From NCBI GenBank assembly GCA_002320485.1, contig DCKW01000025.1:1-6941 (forward strand): 6,941 nucleotides of DNA. The letters run 5' to 3'. The DNA is from Micavibrio sp. UBA1664 (GTDB taxonomy: Bacteria > Pseudomonadota > Alphaproteobacteria > Micavibrionales > UBA1664). The translations under genes were made by a program, and so were the position numbers. Each line of letters opens with the position of its first letter. Position 1 is the stretch's first letter. Below, one piece after another: positions 1-6,296 of this stretch. The notes below the pieces were generated by a model. It was given only the letters and a program-made list of their open reading frames with translations. It was not told the DNA's origin and did no database searches.

Positions 1-335
1 GATTCCTCCAGCAAACGGATAATGGATTCTTTTGATAAATCCTCGTGAAGCCTGCGGTACAAAAACGCGATCTGCCCCAAACGGGAAACATAGGCGCCCT
101 CAGGCATGGCAGTCAGGAAATCACGGCCCAAAGTTTCGATAATCGCATTCATCCGGCCGACATCACGAAAGGCCAGCTTCAATTCCATATAGCTTTTAGA
201 GGCATGGTCGGCATATTGACGGGTTGGCTGCCCCTTCACCGCACGGATAGGTTTCGGAAGGTTTAACGCCTTCTCGATCTTGTCCTGCGGCTTTTTCGCC
301 CAGTCAGGAATATAGGTTTTTAACTTTTGCAGCAT
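1..335 (-). CDS. Unrecognised protein, N-terminal part (3' end beyond left edge)
   Basis: Reading the minus strand from the ATG at 335-333, the frame stays open to the left edge and gives 111 complete codons. The protein begins MLQKLKTYIPDWAKK. It is hydrophilic and rich in Lys, Arg and Glu, with no signal peptide or membrane segment. It looks mainly helical after about residue 45, with phrases such as GRMNAIIETLG and GQIAFLYRRLHEDL. I do not recognise the family and assign no function. No clear Shine-Dalgarno sequence precedes the ATG, so the exact start is uncertain, but it is the first in-frame ATG after a 90-base divergent gap shared with the plus-strand YgjV-like gene. The opposite-strand frame at 45-266 has no recognisable protein character and is treated as a shadow. 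The stop lies outside the window, so the gene's length is unknown. Confidence 0.6.
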   Translation of the reverse strand, partial: MLQKLKTYIPDWAKKPQDKIEKALNLPKPIRAVKGQPTRQYADHASKSYMELKLAFRDVGRMNAIIETLGRDFLTAMPEGAYVSRLGQIAFLYRRLHEDLSKESIIRLLEE

Positions 336-425
336 GTTTATAAAAGTATGCGGTAACCGTACATACGTATCAATAATCAATATCGATTAACCATTTTCTA
401 AAGTTTTTATTGTTACCATACTCGC

Positions 426-983
426 ATGGAAAACGTTATAGCGAGTATGTTAGGCATTATAGGGGCAACCATACATATTTTCGCGCTGGCTAACATTTGT
501 GACGTCCGGATGAAACAAATGACGGCGTTAAGCAGCGTTTTTATGGTTGGGTATTTCTTTTTACTTGGCTTGCCCATCGCCGCTTTCTGCACGATTATAG
601 GCATAATCCGTTATTATCTGGCTTCAAAGATCGAGGGCAATATATGGGTTTTGTTTGCCTGTTTTTATATATCCGTGGCAATATTGACCCCTCCAGCCGA
701 TATTATTCACATTTTTCCAGCTATTGCCTCTGTAATCGGTACTTACGCCCTGTTTAATATGAAGGGATTGCGTTTTCGGACTTTAATGGCCTTCATGACT
801 TTTTTATGGGTATGTTATGGTTTTTATAGCGATGCCTATGTTGTGATTATTAAAGAAAGTATCTTGCTGGGCGCTTCGGCCTTCGCGGTTTACAAACTGA
901 TTTACGGCGATCCGTTTGTGGGAAGAGCGTTTTCATTCAAAAGCTCCGCCACCTTTATTACAGCCAGATTTCGCAAAGTTTAG
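426..983 (+). CDS. YgjV-family inner-membrane protein
   Basis: This 185-residue protein is almost the length of E. coli YgjV (about 183 residues) and fits the bacterial inner-membrane family Imp-YgjV. Recognition rests on order and spacing. There is an early hydrophobic pair of helices, then FFLLGLPIAAFCTIIGIIRY near residues 44-63. This is followed by a tryptophan-containing helix (GNIWVLF, 71-77), IFPAIASVIGTYALFNMKGLRFR (96-118), then FLWVCYGFYSDAY (126-138) and a final helix beginning at KESILLGA. About seven hydrophobic stretches lie roughly at residues 6-26, 33-48, 50-64, 73-88, 93-110, 117-134 and 137-158, followed by a basic C-terminal tail. The biochemical role of YgjV proteins is unknown, so none is claimed. 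No Shine-Dalgarno sequence is visible before ATG 426, and Met8 (447) is a possible alternative start. The gene is monocistronic in appearance, with a long gap after it. Confidence 0.8.
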   Translation: MENVIASMLGIIGATIHIFALANICDVRMKQMTALSSVFMVGYFFLLGLPIAAFCTIIGIIRYYLASKIEGNIWVLFACFYISVAILTPPADIIHIFPAIASVIGTYALFNMKGLRFRTLMAFMTFLWVCYGFYSDAYVVIIKESILLGASAFAVYKLIYGDPFVGRAFSFKSSATFITARFRKV

Positions 984-1340
984 CAATTAAAGTTGGTTAG
1001 ACTTAAATTTTAATGGCTAATATATTGATTTTAAAGGAAACGGCTTAGGATTTTTGTTTTTATACAAAGATGGTTTTCATGTTTTGTTAAGAATGATTAT
1101 AGCATAAAGACGAGTAAGGTCAGAGAGGTTTTTATTTTTGAAGCCTGCTTTTGTAAGTCCGTAATCTAATCGTTTAAAAGTGTAAATTCTTTTACGTGGT
1201 TTAATGAAGCTATGCGACGGTTTTAAGACTATTTGCTTACAAACATTTACACGCCTTTGGTTGCTAGCGCAGGGATGTTAAACCGATAATTGGTTGGTGG
1301 GAATAGCGATCAGCCATTTCCTCGGCGACAGAAACTAACA

Positions 1341-1460
1341 ATGCATTTTTTTCGGAATTTGACCACCATTACATGCGCATTATTTATGATGATTGTGTCT
1401 ATAGGATATCATAAAATGTATATTATTCAAATATTTTTGTGTTGTTGTGAGATGTATTAG
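1341..1460 (+). CDS. Possible small hydrophobic protein (39 residues), doubtful
   Basis: An ATG at 1341 opens a 39-codon frame ending in TAG at 1458-1460. The product begins MHFFRNLTTITCALFMMIV and is hydrophobic along most of its length, with a cluster of three cysteines near the C-terminus (CCCEMY). It could form one or two membrane segments. There is no Shine-Dalgarno sequence in the bases before the ATG, no recognised family, and the surrounding DNA is AT-rich, which favours chance Phe, Ile and Met codons. It is listed only because it is the longest hydrophobic small frame in an otherwise empty 570-base gap. It is more likely noise than a gene. Confidence 0.12.
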   Translation: MHFFRNLTTITCALFMMIVSIGYHKMYIIQIFLCCCEMY

Positions 1461-1485
1461 TTTCGTTGCAAGAATTATACAAGTT

Positions 1486-1520
1486 CTAAAAGATTTATTA
1501 TTTTATAATAAATCTTTTAG
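1486..1520. repeat. Perfect 16-bp inverted repeat with 3-base loop
   Basis: The left arm CTAAAAGATTTATTAT (1486-1501) is followed by TTT (1502-1504) and its exact reverse complement (1505-1520). All 16 pairs match and pairing stops at 1485/1521. The arms are very AT-rich, and the sequence lies 33 bases beyond the stop of the minus-strand DUF4145 gene, between two convergent genes. A bidirectional transcription terminator is the simplest reading. However, the stem has few G-C pairs and neither strand shows a clean T-tract directly after it, so it is not a textbook intrinsic terminator. An operator-like palindrome or the scar of a mobile element is also possible. No second copy occurs in the window. 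Confidence 0.85.
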
Positions 1521-1553
1521 TTTGCGAAGGCTTAAATGGAACAGGCTTTTAAA

Positions 1554-2324
1554 TTATTTGGAATCTCTTTTTTCTATGCTCTTTCTTGCGCTCTCAGGTA
1601 ATAATTCATAAATCTCATCGATTTCTCTTTCATTAGTAATGAGCTGTTCAACAATTTGGTTAACAAGTTTAAAAAGAGCATAAGCAATCTGTTTATTGTC
1701 ATCTAGGTTAATCGTACCAGGATGTACAGCTTCATTTCCAATAACACGTACAGCATCAAGAGCTTTCTGGATTTTATTATCTAAGCCCTTTTTTACCAAC
1801 TCCCCAATTTGTTTATTTAAATTATCACCGCTTGCATTTAAGTGGTTACACAATTTTTGAATACATAATCTTAAAAGTGCAGCCGAAGCTTTCGGAGAAT
1901 ATTTTAAAACGGCTCTTGCTTCATTATAATCCTTTTTTATTTCGGGAGGCATATCTGAATTAGGTTCTTCTGCTCCAAATTCTTCGGGATATAATATCTT
2001 GTTTCTATGCCATATTGTGATGTTTTCACAAGAATAACACTTCGAAACATAAATATTTACTAAGCAACCATCCGCACGTGTATCGTAATTGCTAATAAAA
2101 ATATCATCGCTCTTTCTACGCTCGAAAAGAGCTACTATTTCATCTGGAATATTTTCACGCTCTTCTTCTAAAAAAGTTAATGTATTTTCATCCGTCCAAA
2201 AATTGAGATCTCTTTTGGGTTTATAGTCTGTATGCACATCGTACCAATACTGTTGAGAAAGGGCATGGCAATGCGGACAATTGAATGATTCTGCTTTTAA
2301 ATATGGAATTACGATTGTACTCAT
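1554..2324 (-). CDS. Zinc-ribbon and DUF4145 domain protein
   Basis: From the ATG at 2324 the protein has 256 residues (MSTIVIPYLK...). The frame can be extended to a TTG at 2333, adding three residues, but ATG is preferred; neither start has a clear Shine-Dalgarno sequence. The N-terminal part has two cysteine pairs, CPHC (Cys16, Cys19) and CYSC (Cys96, Cys99), about 76 residues apart, suggesting a zinc-ribbon-like fold. The C-terminal half (about 130-230) is a helical DUF4145 domain. Its markers are YNEARAVLKYSPKASAALLR, a helical segment LNKQIGELVKKGLD, and the hallmark RVIGNEAVH (Arg193 to His201). DUF4145 has been grouped with HEPN-like folds, and relatives occur alone, in restriction-system subunits and in defence regions. 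The Arg-His spacing here (seven residues between) is longer than the classic HEPN nuclease R-x4-6-H, so RNase activity is not claimed. The gene lies 49 bases after guaA on the same strand, is much more AT-rich than guaA, and may be an insertion. Confidence 0.75.
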   Translation of the reverse strand: MSTIVIPYLKAESFNCPHCHALSQQYWYDVHTDYKPKRDLNFWTDENTLTFLEEERENIPDEIVALFERRKSDDIFISNYDTRADGCLVNIYVSKCYSCENITIWHRNKILYPEEFGAEEPNSDMPPEIKKDYNEARAVLKYSPKASAALLRLCIQKLCNHLNASGDNLNKQIGELVKKGLDNKIQKALDAVRVIGNEAVHPGTINLDDNKQIAYALFKLVNQIVEQLITNEREIDEIYELLPESARKSIEKRDSK

Positions 2325-2373
2325 ATAATACAACTATATAAATGATTAAAAGATATCAATTACAAACTTTACT

Positions 2374-3927
2374 CTACTCCCATTCGATCGTTCCCGGGGG
2401 TTTGGACGTGATGTCATAGGTGACGCGGTTGATGCCGCGGACTTCATTAATGATGCGCGTTGCCACGCGGCTTAGGAAATCCATTTCAAACTGGTAGAAA
2501 TCCGCGGTCATTCCGTCGGCACTTGTTACCGCGCGCAGGGCGCAGGCATAATCATAGGTGCGCCCGTCACCCATTACCCCCACCGTACGAACGGGGAGGA
2601 GGACGACAAACGCCTGCCAGATTTCATTGTAAAGCCCTTCTTCGCGGATGGCGTCGAGATAAACCGCATCCGCCTCGCGCAATATGTCGAGTTTTTCTTT
2701 GGTAATCTCGCCTGGGCATCTGACCGCCAGACCCGGCCCGGGGAAGGGATGACGCGAAACGAAATTATCATGCAGGCCGAGGGTGCGGCCTAAATCGCGC
2801 ACTTCATCTTTAAACAATTCACGCAATGGCTCGAGAATTTTGAGGTTCATTTTCTCAGGCAATCCGCCGACATTGTGATGTGACTTGATTGTGACGCTGG
2901 GGCCGCCCGTGTATGACACGCTTTCAATTACATCGGGGTAGAGTGTCCCTTGCGCCAGCCACTGCGCCCCGCCGATGCGTGATGCACATTCGTCAAACAC
3001 ATCGATAAAAGTACCGCCGATGATTTTGCGTTTCTTTTCGGGGTCACTGACACCCTCTAATTTGCCTAAAAACACAGTGCTTGCATCCTCGTGGATCAGG
3101 GGAATGTTATAATGATCGCGGAAAAGCTTGACCACCTGGTCACTTTCGCCTTTACGCATCATGCCCGTATCCACATAAATGCAGGTCAGTTGATCGCCGA
3201 TGGCTTCATGGATGAGAACTGCGGCGACGGAACTATCAACCCCGCCAGACAGGCCGCAAATAACCTTTTCGTTGCCGACTTCCTCACGGATTTTGGCAAT
3301 CGCCTCATCTTTATAGGCAGCCATTGTCCAATCGCCCTTGCACCCTGCAATATCAATCACGAAATTGCGGATGATCTCTGACCCGTTTTGCGTATGCATG
3401 ACCTCGGGGTGAAACTGGATGCCGTAATAATGGCGGCTTTCATCGGCAACAATCGCATAAGGCGCGCCCTTTGATGTGGCAACAATCTCAAACCCTTCGG
3501 GAATGTCTGTGACGCGGTCACCATGCGACATCCAGACAGTGGGTGTGGAGCCCTCCGTCCATGTGCTGCTGAACAGGGCGCAATTATGGGTCACTTTAAT
3601 CTCGGCGCGGCCATATTCATGGTGATCTTGTTTTTCAACTTTGCCGCCCAATTGCGCTATCATGGTTTGCTGGCCATAGCATATGCCTAAAACTGGAATG
3701 CCCATGTCAAAGATGCATGATGGCGCACGGGGGGAGCCTTCATCAGTGACGGAGGCGGGCCCGCCTCCGAGGATAATGGCCTTTGGATTATATGCGCGGA
3801 TACGGTCCTCATCGGCGTGATTGTACGGCCAGATTTCAGAGTACACCCCATGCTCGCGGACGCGCCGCGCAATCAATTGCGTTACCTGAGAACCGAAATC
3901 GAGAATTAATATATGATCGTGTTGCAT
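2374..3927 (-). CDS. guaA: GMP synthase (glutamine-hydrolysing)
   Basis: GuaA converts XMP to GMP with ATP and glutamine, the last step of de novo guanine nucleotide synthesis in the cytoplasm. The 517-residue protein is the usual length and complete. Residues 1-195 or so are a class I glutamine amidotransferase: ILDFGSQ at 8-14, the nucleophile Cys83 in GICYGQQ, and the rest of the triad His173 and Glu175 in QFHPE. The ATP pyrophosphatase domain follows, with its P-loop SGGVDSS at 227-233. The C-terminal dimerisation domain includes HPFPGPGLAVR (393-403), VRTVGVMGDGRTYDYACALR (446-465) and the invariant ending KPPGTIEWE. No key residue is missing. ATG at 3927 is chosen because MQHDHILILDFGSQ matches the normal N-terminus; no strong Shine-Dalgarno sequence or guaB neighbour is seen. 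The wording of the C-terminal half is alphaproteobacterial in style. The gene is divergent from the unknown gene at 4033. Confidence 0.98.
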   Translation of the reverse strand: MQHDHILILDFGSQVTQLIARRVREHGVYSEIWPYNHADEDRIRAYNPKAIILGGGPASVTDEGSPRAPSCIFDMGIPVLGICYGQQTMIAQLGGKVEKQDHHEYGRAEIKVTHNCALFSSTWTEGSTPTVWMSHGDRVTDIPEGFEIVATSKGAPYAIVADESRHYYGIQFHPEVMHTQNGSEIIRNFVIDIAGCKGDWTMAAYKDEAIAKIREEVGNEKVICGLSGGVDSSVAAVLIHEAIGDQLTCIYVDTGMMRKGESDQVVKLFRDHYNIPLIHEDASTVFLGKLEGVSDPEKKRKIIGGTFIDVFDECASRIGGAQWLAQGTLYPDVIESVSYTGGPSVTIKSHHNVGGLPEKMNLKILEPLRELFKDEVRDLGRTLGLHDNFVSRHPFPGPGLAVRCPGEITKEKLDILREADAVYLDAIREEGLYNEIWQAFVVLLPVRTVGVMGDGRTYDYACALRAVTSADGMTADFYQFEMDFLSRVATRIINEVRGINRVTYDITSKPPGTIEWE

Positions 3928-3972
3928 AGTGTTTTATAAATGAAAAACTATCATGTTTAAAGACATAATATA

Positions 3973-4002
3973 TTGACATATTGGTTATAATCATGGTATA
4001 AA
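3973..4002 (+). promoter_or_regulatory. Probable sigma-70-type promoter for the gene at 4033
   Basis: A perfect -35 hexamer TTGACA (3973-3978) is followed by an 18-base spacer and TATAAA (3997-4002), one base off the -10 consensus. Transcription would start near 4009, leaving a short leader that includes the ribosome site at 4019-4024. This position puts the in-frame ATG at 4003 at or before the transcript start, which supports translation from 4033. A second -10-like TATAAT at 3986-3991 lacks a correctly spaced -35. The sequence lies in the guaA divergent gap, so it could affect guaA as well. No guaA promoter was confidently found. Confidence 0.6.
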
Positions 4003-4018
4003 ATGCATTCATCGCAAA

Positions 4019-4024
4019 TAAGGA
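4019..4024 (+). promoter_or_regulatory. Ribosome binding site that decides the start at 4033
   Basis: TAAGGA lies eight bases before the ATG at 4033 and agrees with an anti-16S Shine-Dalgarno core. The alternative ATG at 4003, ten codons upstream in the same frame, has no such site and overlaps the predicted promoter. Confidence 0.65.
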
Positions 4025-4032
4025 CGAAACCT

Positions 4033-4770
4033 ATGAAAACAGAGTCTGCACGCCAAGGATTTTCTTCTGTATCTGAGCCAAGCCAAATTCAAAAAATTGC
4101 GGTTGTCGGCGGATTTAAAGGGTTTGAGAATGACCCTGAGTGTAAAGATTTTAAAATGGTGATGCCTGCGCTAGACTATATGCGCCGTTCCGGTATTTCA
4201 GTCTCCCAAAAACCTGAATTCGACACAATTAACTTTGCTGATAAACGCAATTTTCTGGATGAAGATCATCAATACGATATGGTTTTTATCGCGCATATTC
4301 CAAACGGGCGCAATCTGTCATGGACGCGCTCGTCATTTGATCGATTTTCACAGTCAACGGATGTTGCCGAGCCTGCAAAACTGGCCAATACAATTGACTC
4401 TCAAAACTCCCCTGACCGATGGGCGGAGAGGATTTCTAAAACAGGGGCTGCAATCGTTGCGGCGGTTGGAACATATATTGAAGTCGATACAAATTTTTTG
4501 TCACAATCGGAGCAGTTTAAAGGGTTTGTCCCTTTGATTGCTCCAAAGAATGATTCTTCTTTGGTTGGTCGTGCCGATATATTTGATACCGATCAAATGA
4601 AATTGGTTTATGGCCGTCAACTTGACTTGCCTATTCAATGGCTCTCTATCGCGGTTCAGCCTGATAAAATAAAAGCTTTTGCAAATCCGAATTCTAATAC
4701 CGATTTGGGTAAAATAATGACCACAGAAAAAATGATGCCGGTTGCGAAACCTTCACATTTAACAATGTAA
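4033..4770 (+). CDS. Unrecognised 245-residue protein
   Basis: The protein begins MKTESARQGFSSVSEPSQ. A polar, probably disordered tail of about 20 residues leads into a core starting IQKIAVVGGFKGF (19-31), a strand followed by a glycine turn. Further strand-like pieces are YDMVFIAHIPNGR (81-93), a helix-strand unit SKTGAAIVAAVGTYIEV (135-151), FVPLIAP (165-171), and DLPIQWLSIAVQP (198-210). The alternation of hydrophobic strands and helices suggests an alpha/beta cytoplasmic protein. There is no signal peptide, membrane segment or clear catalytic motif, and GGFKGF is not a standard P-loop. I do not recognise the family. It has its own strong promoter and Shine-Dalgarno sequence, sits divergent from guaA, and is followed 80 bases later by the phosphorylase gene on the same strand. 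Codon use and base composition resemble the phosphorylase, so it looks resident and expressed. Any purine link is inference from position only. Confidence 0.75.
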   Translation: MKTESARQGFSSVSEPSQIQKIAVVGGFKGFENDPECKDFKMVMPALDYMRRSGISVSQKPEFDTINFADKRNFLDEDHQYDMVFIAHIPNGRNLSWTRSSFDRFSQSTDVAEPAKLANTIDSQNSPDRWAERISKTGAAIVAAVGTYIEVDTNFLSQSEQFKGFVPLIAPKNDSSLVGRADIFDTDQMKLVYGRQLDLPIQWLSIAVQPDKIKAFANPNSNTDLGKIMTTEKMMPVAKPSHLTM

Positions 4771-4834
4771 AATTAACGATCAGTCGTTGCCTTCATACCT
4801 GTTCCTTGTTAAACCATATTGAAATAAAATTGCA

Positions 4835-4840
4835 AGAGGA
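4835..4840 (+). promoter_or_regulatory. Ribosome binding site that decides the phosphorylase start
   Basis: AGAGGA ends ten bases before the ATG at 4851. The frame is open further upstream to a TTG at 4806, but those 15 residues (LLNHIEIKLQEDIRL) fall partly on this site and lie before the normal family N-terminus, so they are left out of the coding region. Confidence 0.65.
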
Positions 4841-4850
4841 CATACGGCTA

Positions 4851-5702
4851 ATGAATACCAATATTGAACAATCAAAAAAAATTATTCTTGAACGTTGGAA
4901 TGGTGAAACGCCGAAACTTGCCGTGACATTGGGTTCTGGTTTGGGTGATCTTGTAAATTCCCTCGAAAACGCGACTGTTATCAATTATAAGGAGCTTCCG
5001 GGTTTTCCTGTGCCAAGCGTTCAGGGTCATGGCGGTGAAATGCATATCGGCACTTTGCATGATATGCCGGTGATTTTTTTAAAAGGCCGCGTCCACCTTT
5101 ATGAGGGTTATGATCGCGCTGAAAATTTGAAAGTGATGATACGTACGTTAAAAGCCATTGGGGTGGAAACATTGTTTTTAACCAATGCCGCAGGGTCGTT
5201 TAATCCCGAGATCGGCCCTGGGTCGCTGGTGATGATCAATGACCACATCAATTTTACAGGGACAAGCCCGCTTGTTGGTTTGAATGATGATGAATGGGGG
5301 CCACGTTTTCCAAGCATGGATAATTGCTGGAACAGTGATTTGCAAACAATGCTACAAGATGCGGCATCGGGTATAAATTATGATTTGAAAAAAGGCGTCT
5401 ATCTGGGTTGCCTTGGACCTGCGTTTGAAACCCATGCCGAAATTAAAATGATGCGGATGCTGGGGGCTGACCTTGTCGGGATGTCCACTGTGTCTGAAAA
5501 CATCGTCGCGCGTCATTGCGGTATGGAGTGTGTTGGCGTCTCATCTGTGACTAATCTGGCCGCAGGGATGAGCGACGAAGTCCTGAGCCATGACGGCACA
5601 TTATATTGGGCGGAAAAAAATGCTGAAAATCTTGCCAGCTTGATCAAGGCGTTTGTGAAACGCTATGCAACCGAGGGCGGTATTAAAAAGGCTGCAGCCT
5701 AA
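4851..5702 (+). CDS. Purine nucleoside phosphorylase, class II (trimeric, PNP/MTAP family)
   Basis: This enzyme splits purine (deoxy)nucleosides with phosphate into the free base and (deoxy)ribose 1-phosphate, in cytoplasmic purine salvage. The 283-residue protein carries the PNP/MTAP signatures in order. The phosphate site is GSGLG (Ser29), QGHGG (His60) and GRVHLYEGY (Arg80, His82, Tyr84, Glu85), with TNAAGSFNP at 111-119. The base site is GPAFET (Glu193), GMSTVSE (Met211) and VTNLAAG (Asn235), and a late His248 corresponds to the human His257 region. Glu plus Asn at the base site is the pattern of enzymes preferring 6-oxopurines (inosine, guanosine), as opposed to methylthioadenosine phosphorylases. 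All expected active-site residues seem present. ATG 4851 is chosen for its Shine-Dalgarno sequence and fit to family length. The gene could be named punA, but I leave the symbol blank because naming varies. It may be read through from the upstream unknown gene. Its stop overlaps the convergent TerD-family gene. Confidence 0.93.
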   Translation: MNTNIEQSKKIILERWNGETPKLAVTLGSGLGDLVNSLENATVINYKELPGFPVPSVQGHGGEMHIGTLHDMPVIFLKGRVHLYEGYDRAENLKVMIRTLKAIGVETLFLTNAAGSFNPEIGPGSLVMINDHINFTGTSPLVGLNDDEWGPRFPSMDNCWNSDLQTMLQDAASGINYDLKKGVYLGCLGPAFETHAEIKMMRMLGADLVGMSTVSENIVARHCGMECVGVSSVTNLAAGMSDEVLSHDGTLYWAEKNAENLASLIKAFVKRYATEGGIKKAAA

Positions 5703-6280
5703 CCTATAGACGAAATAATACAGCCATAGCTTTCTGCGGCCTCACGCAAACCCTTTTCAAGAGGTTTGTGCAGTTTGCGGAAATGCCATTCTGAGCCTAC
5801 CCGTTCCAGCTCACAAAATTTGACAGCCGTTGCGCGTTCGAATTTTTCCTCCATGTCGTCGCGGGCCAGTTCTTCGTCAGTTGTTTCATTCACAACCCTG
5901 ACATAAGCATTATCGACATGCGTGAAGTCCTGATTCCTGTCGTCCGCAAAATAGATGGAGGCGACAAATACAATTTTATAAACATTATAGGCCAATGCCC
6001 CGATGTCGATAATGATGGCTTCATCATCGGTTTCGCCCATTCCGTCGCGATTGTCACCCAAGTGACGCACGGCCAGGTCGGGAGATTTTAAATTATTGTA
6101 AAATACAAAATCGCCGTCTTCCCTTGTTTTTCCGTCACTGCCAAGGATGAAACAACTGAGATCCACATCGATATTTTCCCCGTCAAATTCCTTAAGGTCC
6201 CATCCTGCGGCAACCCGCAAAACCTTGACCGTCATATCTTTTTCACTGAGGTTGATGTAATCCAGTTCGTTTTTTTGCAT
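5699..6280 (-). CDS. TerD-family Ca2+-binding protein
   Basis: This 193-residue protein is the standard length for a TerD-domain protein (TerD, TerE, TerZ, CABP/GSP relatives), a cytoplasmic beta-sandwich family that binds calcium and is tied to tellurite and other stress resistance. Diagnostic pieces are LRVAAGWD (21-28), IDVDLSCFILGSDGK (37-51), FVFYNNLKSPDLAVRHLGDN (58-77), RDGMGETDDEAIIIDI (78-93), and the late FCELERVGSEWHFRKL (155-170). In the loop that normally reads like GDNRTGxGxGDDE, this protein has GDNRDGMGETDDE, adding acidic residues at two places while keeping the DDE. The calcium ligands therefore look intact. ATG 6280 gives the family N-terminus, with AAAGGG a few bases upstream. 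It lies 16 bases after the exchanger gene, so the two are probably co-transcribed. No other ter genes (terB, terC, terZABCDEF) are in view. Tellurite resistance is not implied by one TerD alone. Confidence 0.9.
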   Translation of the reverse strand: MQKNELDYINLSEKDMTVKVLRVAAGWDLKEFDGENIDVDLSCFILGSDGKTREDGDFVFYNNLKSPDLAVRHLGDNRDGMGETDDEAIIIDIGALAYNVYKIVFVASIYFADDRNQDFTHVDNAYVRVVNETTDEELARDDMEEKFERATAVKFCELERVGSEWHFRKLHKPLEKGLREAAESYGCIISSIG

Positions 6281-6296
6281 TGCCCTTTATTACCCT

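Larger units (their letters stand above)
984..1553. other. AT-rich intergenic stretch without a convincing gene
   Basis: These 570 bases separate the YgjV-like gene from the convergent DUF4145 gene. The stretch is visibly richer in A and T than guaA or the phosphorylase gene. No tRNA, long reading frame or insertion-sequence end was recognised. It holds weak inverted repeats (GTGTAAAT at 1180-1187 against ATTTACAC at 1245-1252; TTTATGAT at 1383-1390 against ATCATAAA at 1408-1415). A 39-codon hydrophobic frame runs at 1341-1460 on the plus strand. The minus strand carries a short open run at about 1272-1365 that reads somewhat like protein but has stops on both sides. The only strong structure is the perfect inverted repeat at 1486-1520, listed separately. 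The stretch may be decayed or acquired DNA, but that is inference. Confidence 0.6.

Noticed and set aside
45..266. A 73-codon plus-strand frame in the left part of the window.
   Set aside because: It lies opposite the open minus-strand frame at 1-335, which has better protein character and runs unbroken to the edge. The plus frame has no family signal and no ribosome site.
251..983. The 45-266 frame and the YgjV-like gene both end in the residues RFRKV with similar DNA before the stop.
   Set aside because: The match is about 17 bases with several differences and does not extend to either side. One of the two frames is not a real gene, so this is most likely coincidence.
1359..1415. TTGACC at 1359 with TATTTA at 1381, followed by a TTTATGAT/ATCATAAA hairpin, as a small RNA promoter and structure.
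   Set aside because: The -10 is poor, the hairpin has eight A/T-rich pairs with a 17-base loop, and such matches are expected by chance in AT-rich DNA.
2460..3872. Several 60 to 96 codon frames inside guaA on both strands.
   Set aside because: They lie in other frames of a complete, strongly conserved gene and show no family features.
4775..4788. Hairpin AACGA-TCAG-TCGTT just after the unknown gene, as a terminator.
   Set aside because: The stem has only five pairs and no T-tract follows, so it is too weak to call. The phosphorylase may be transcribed through it.
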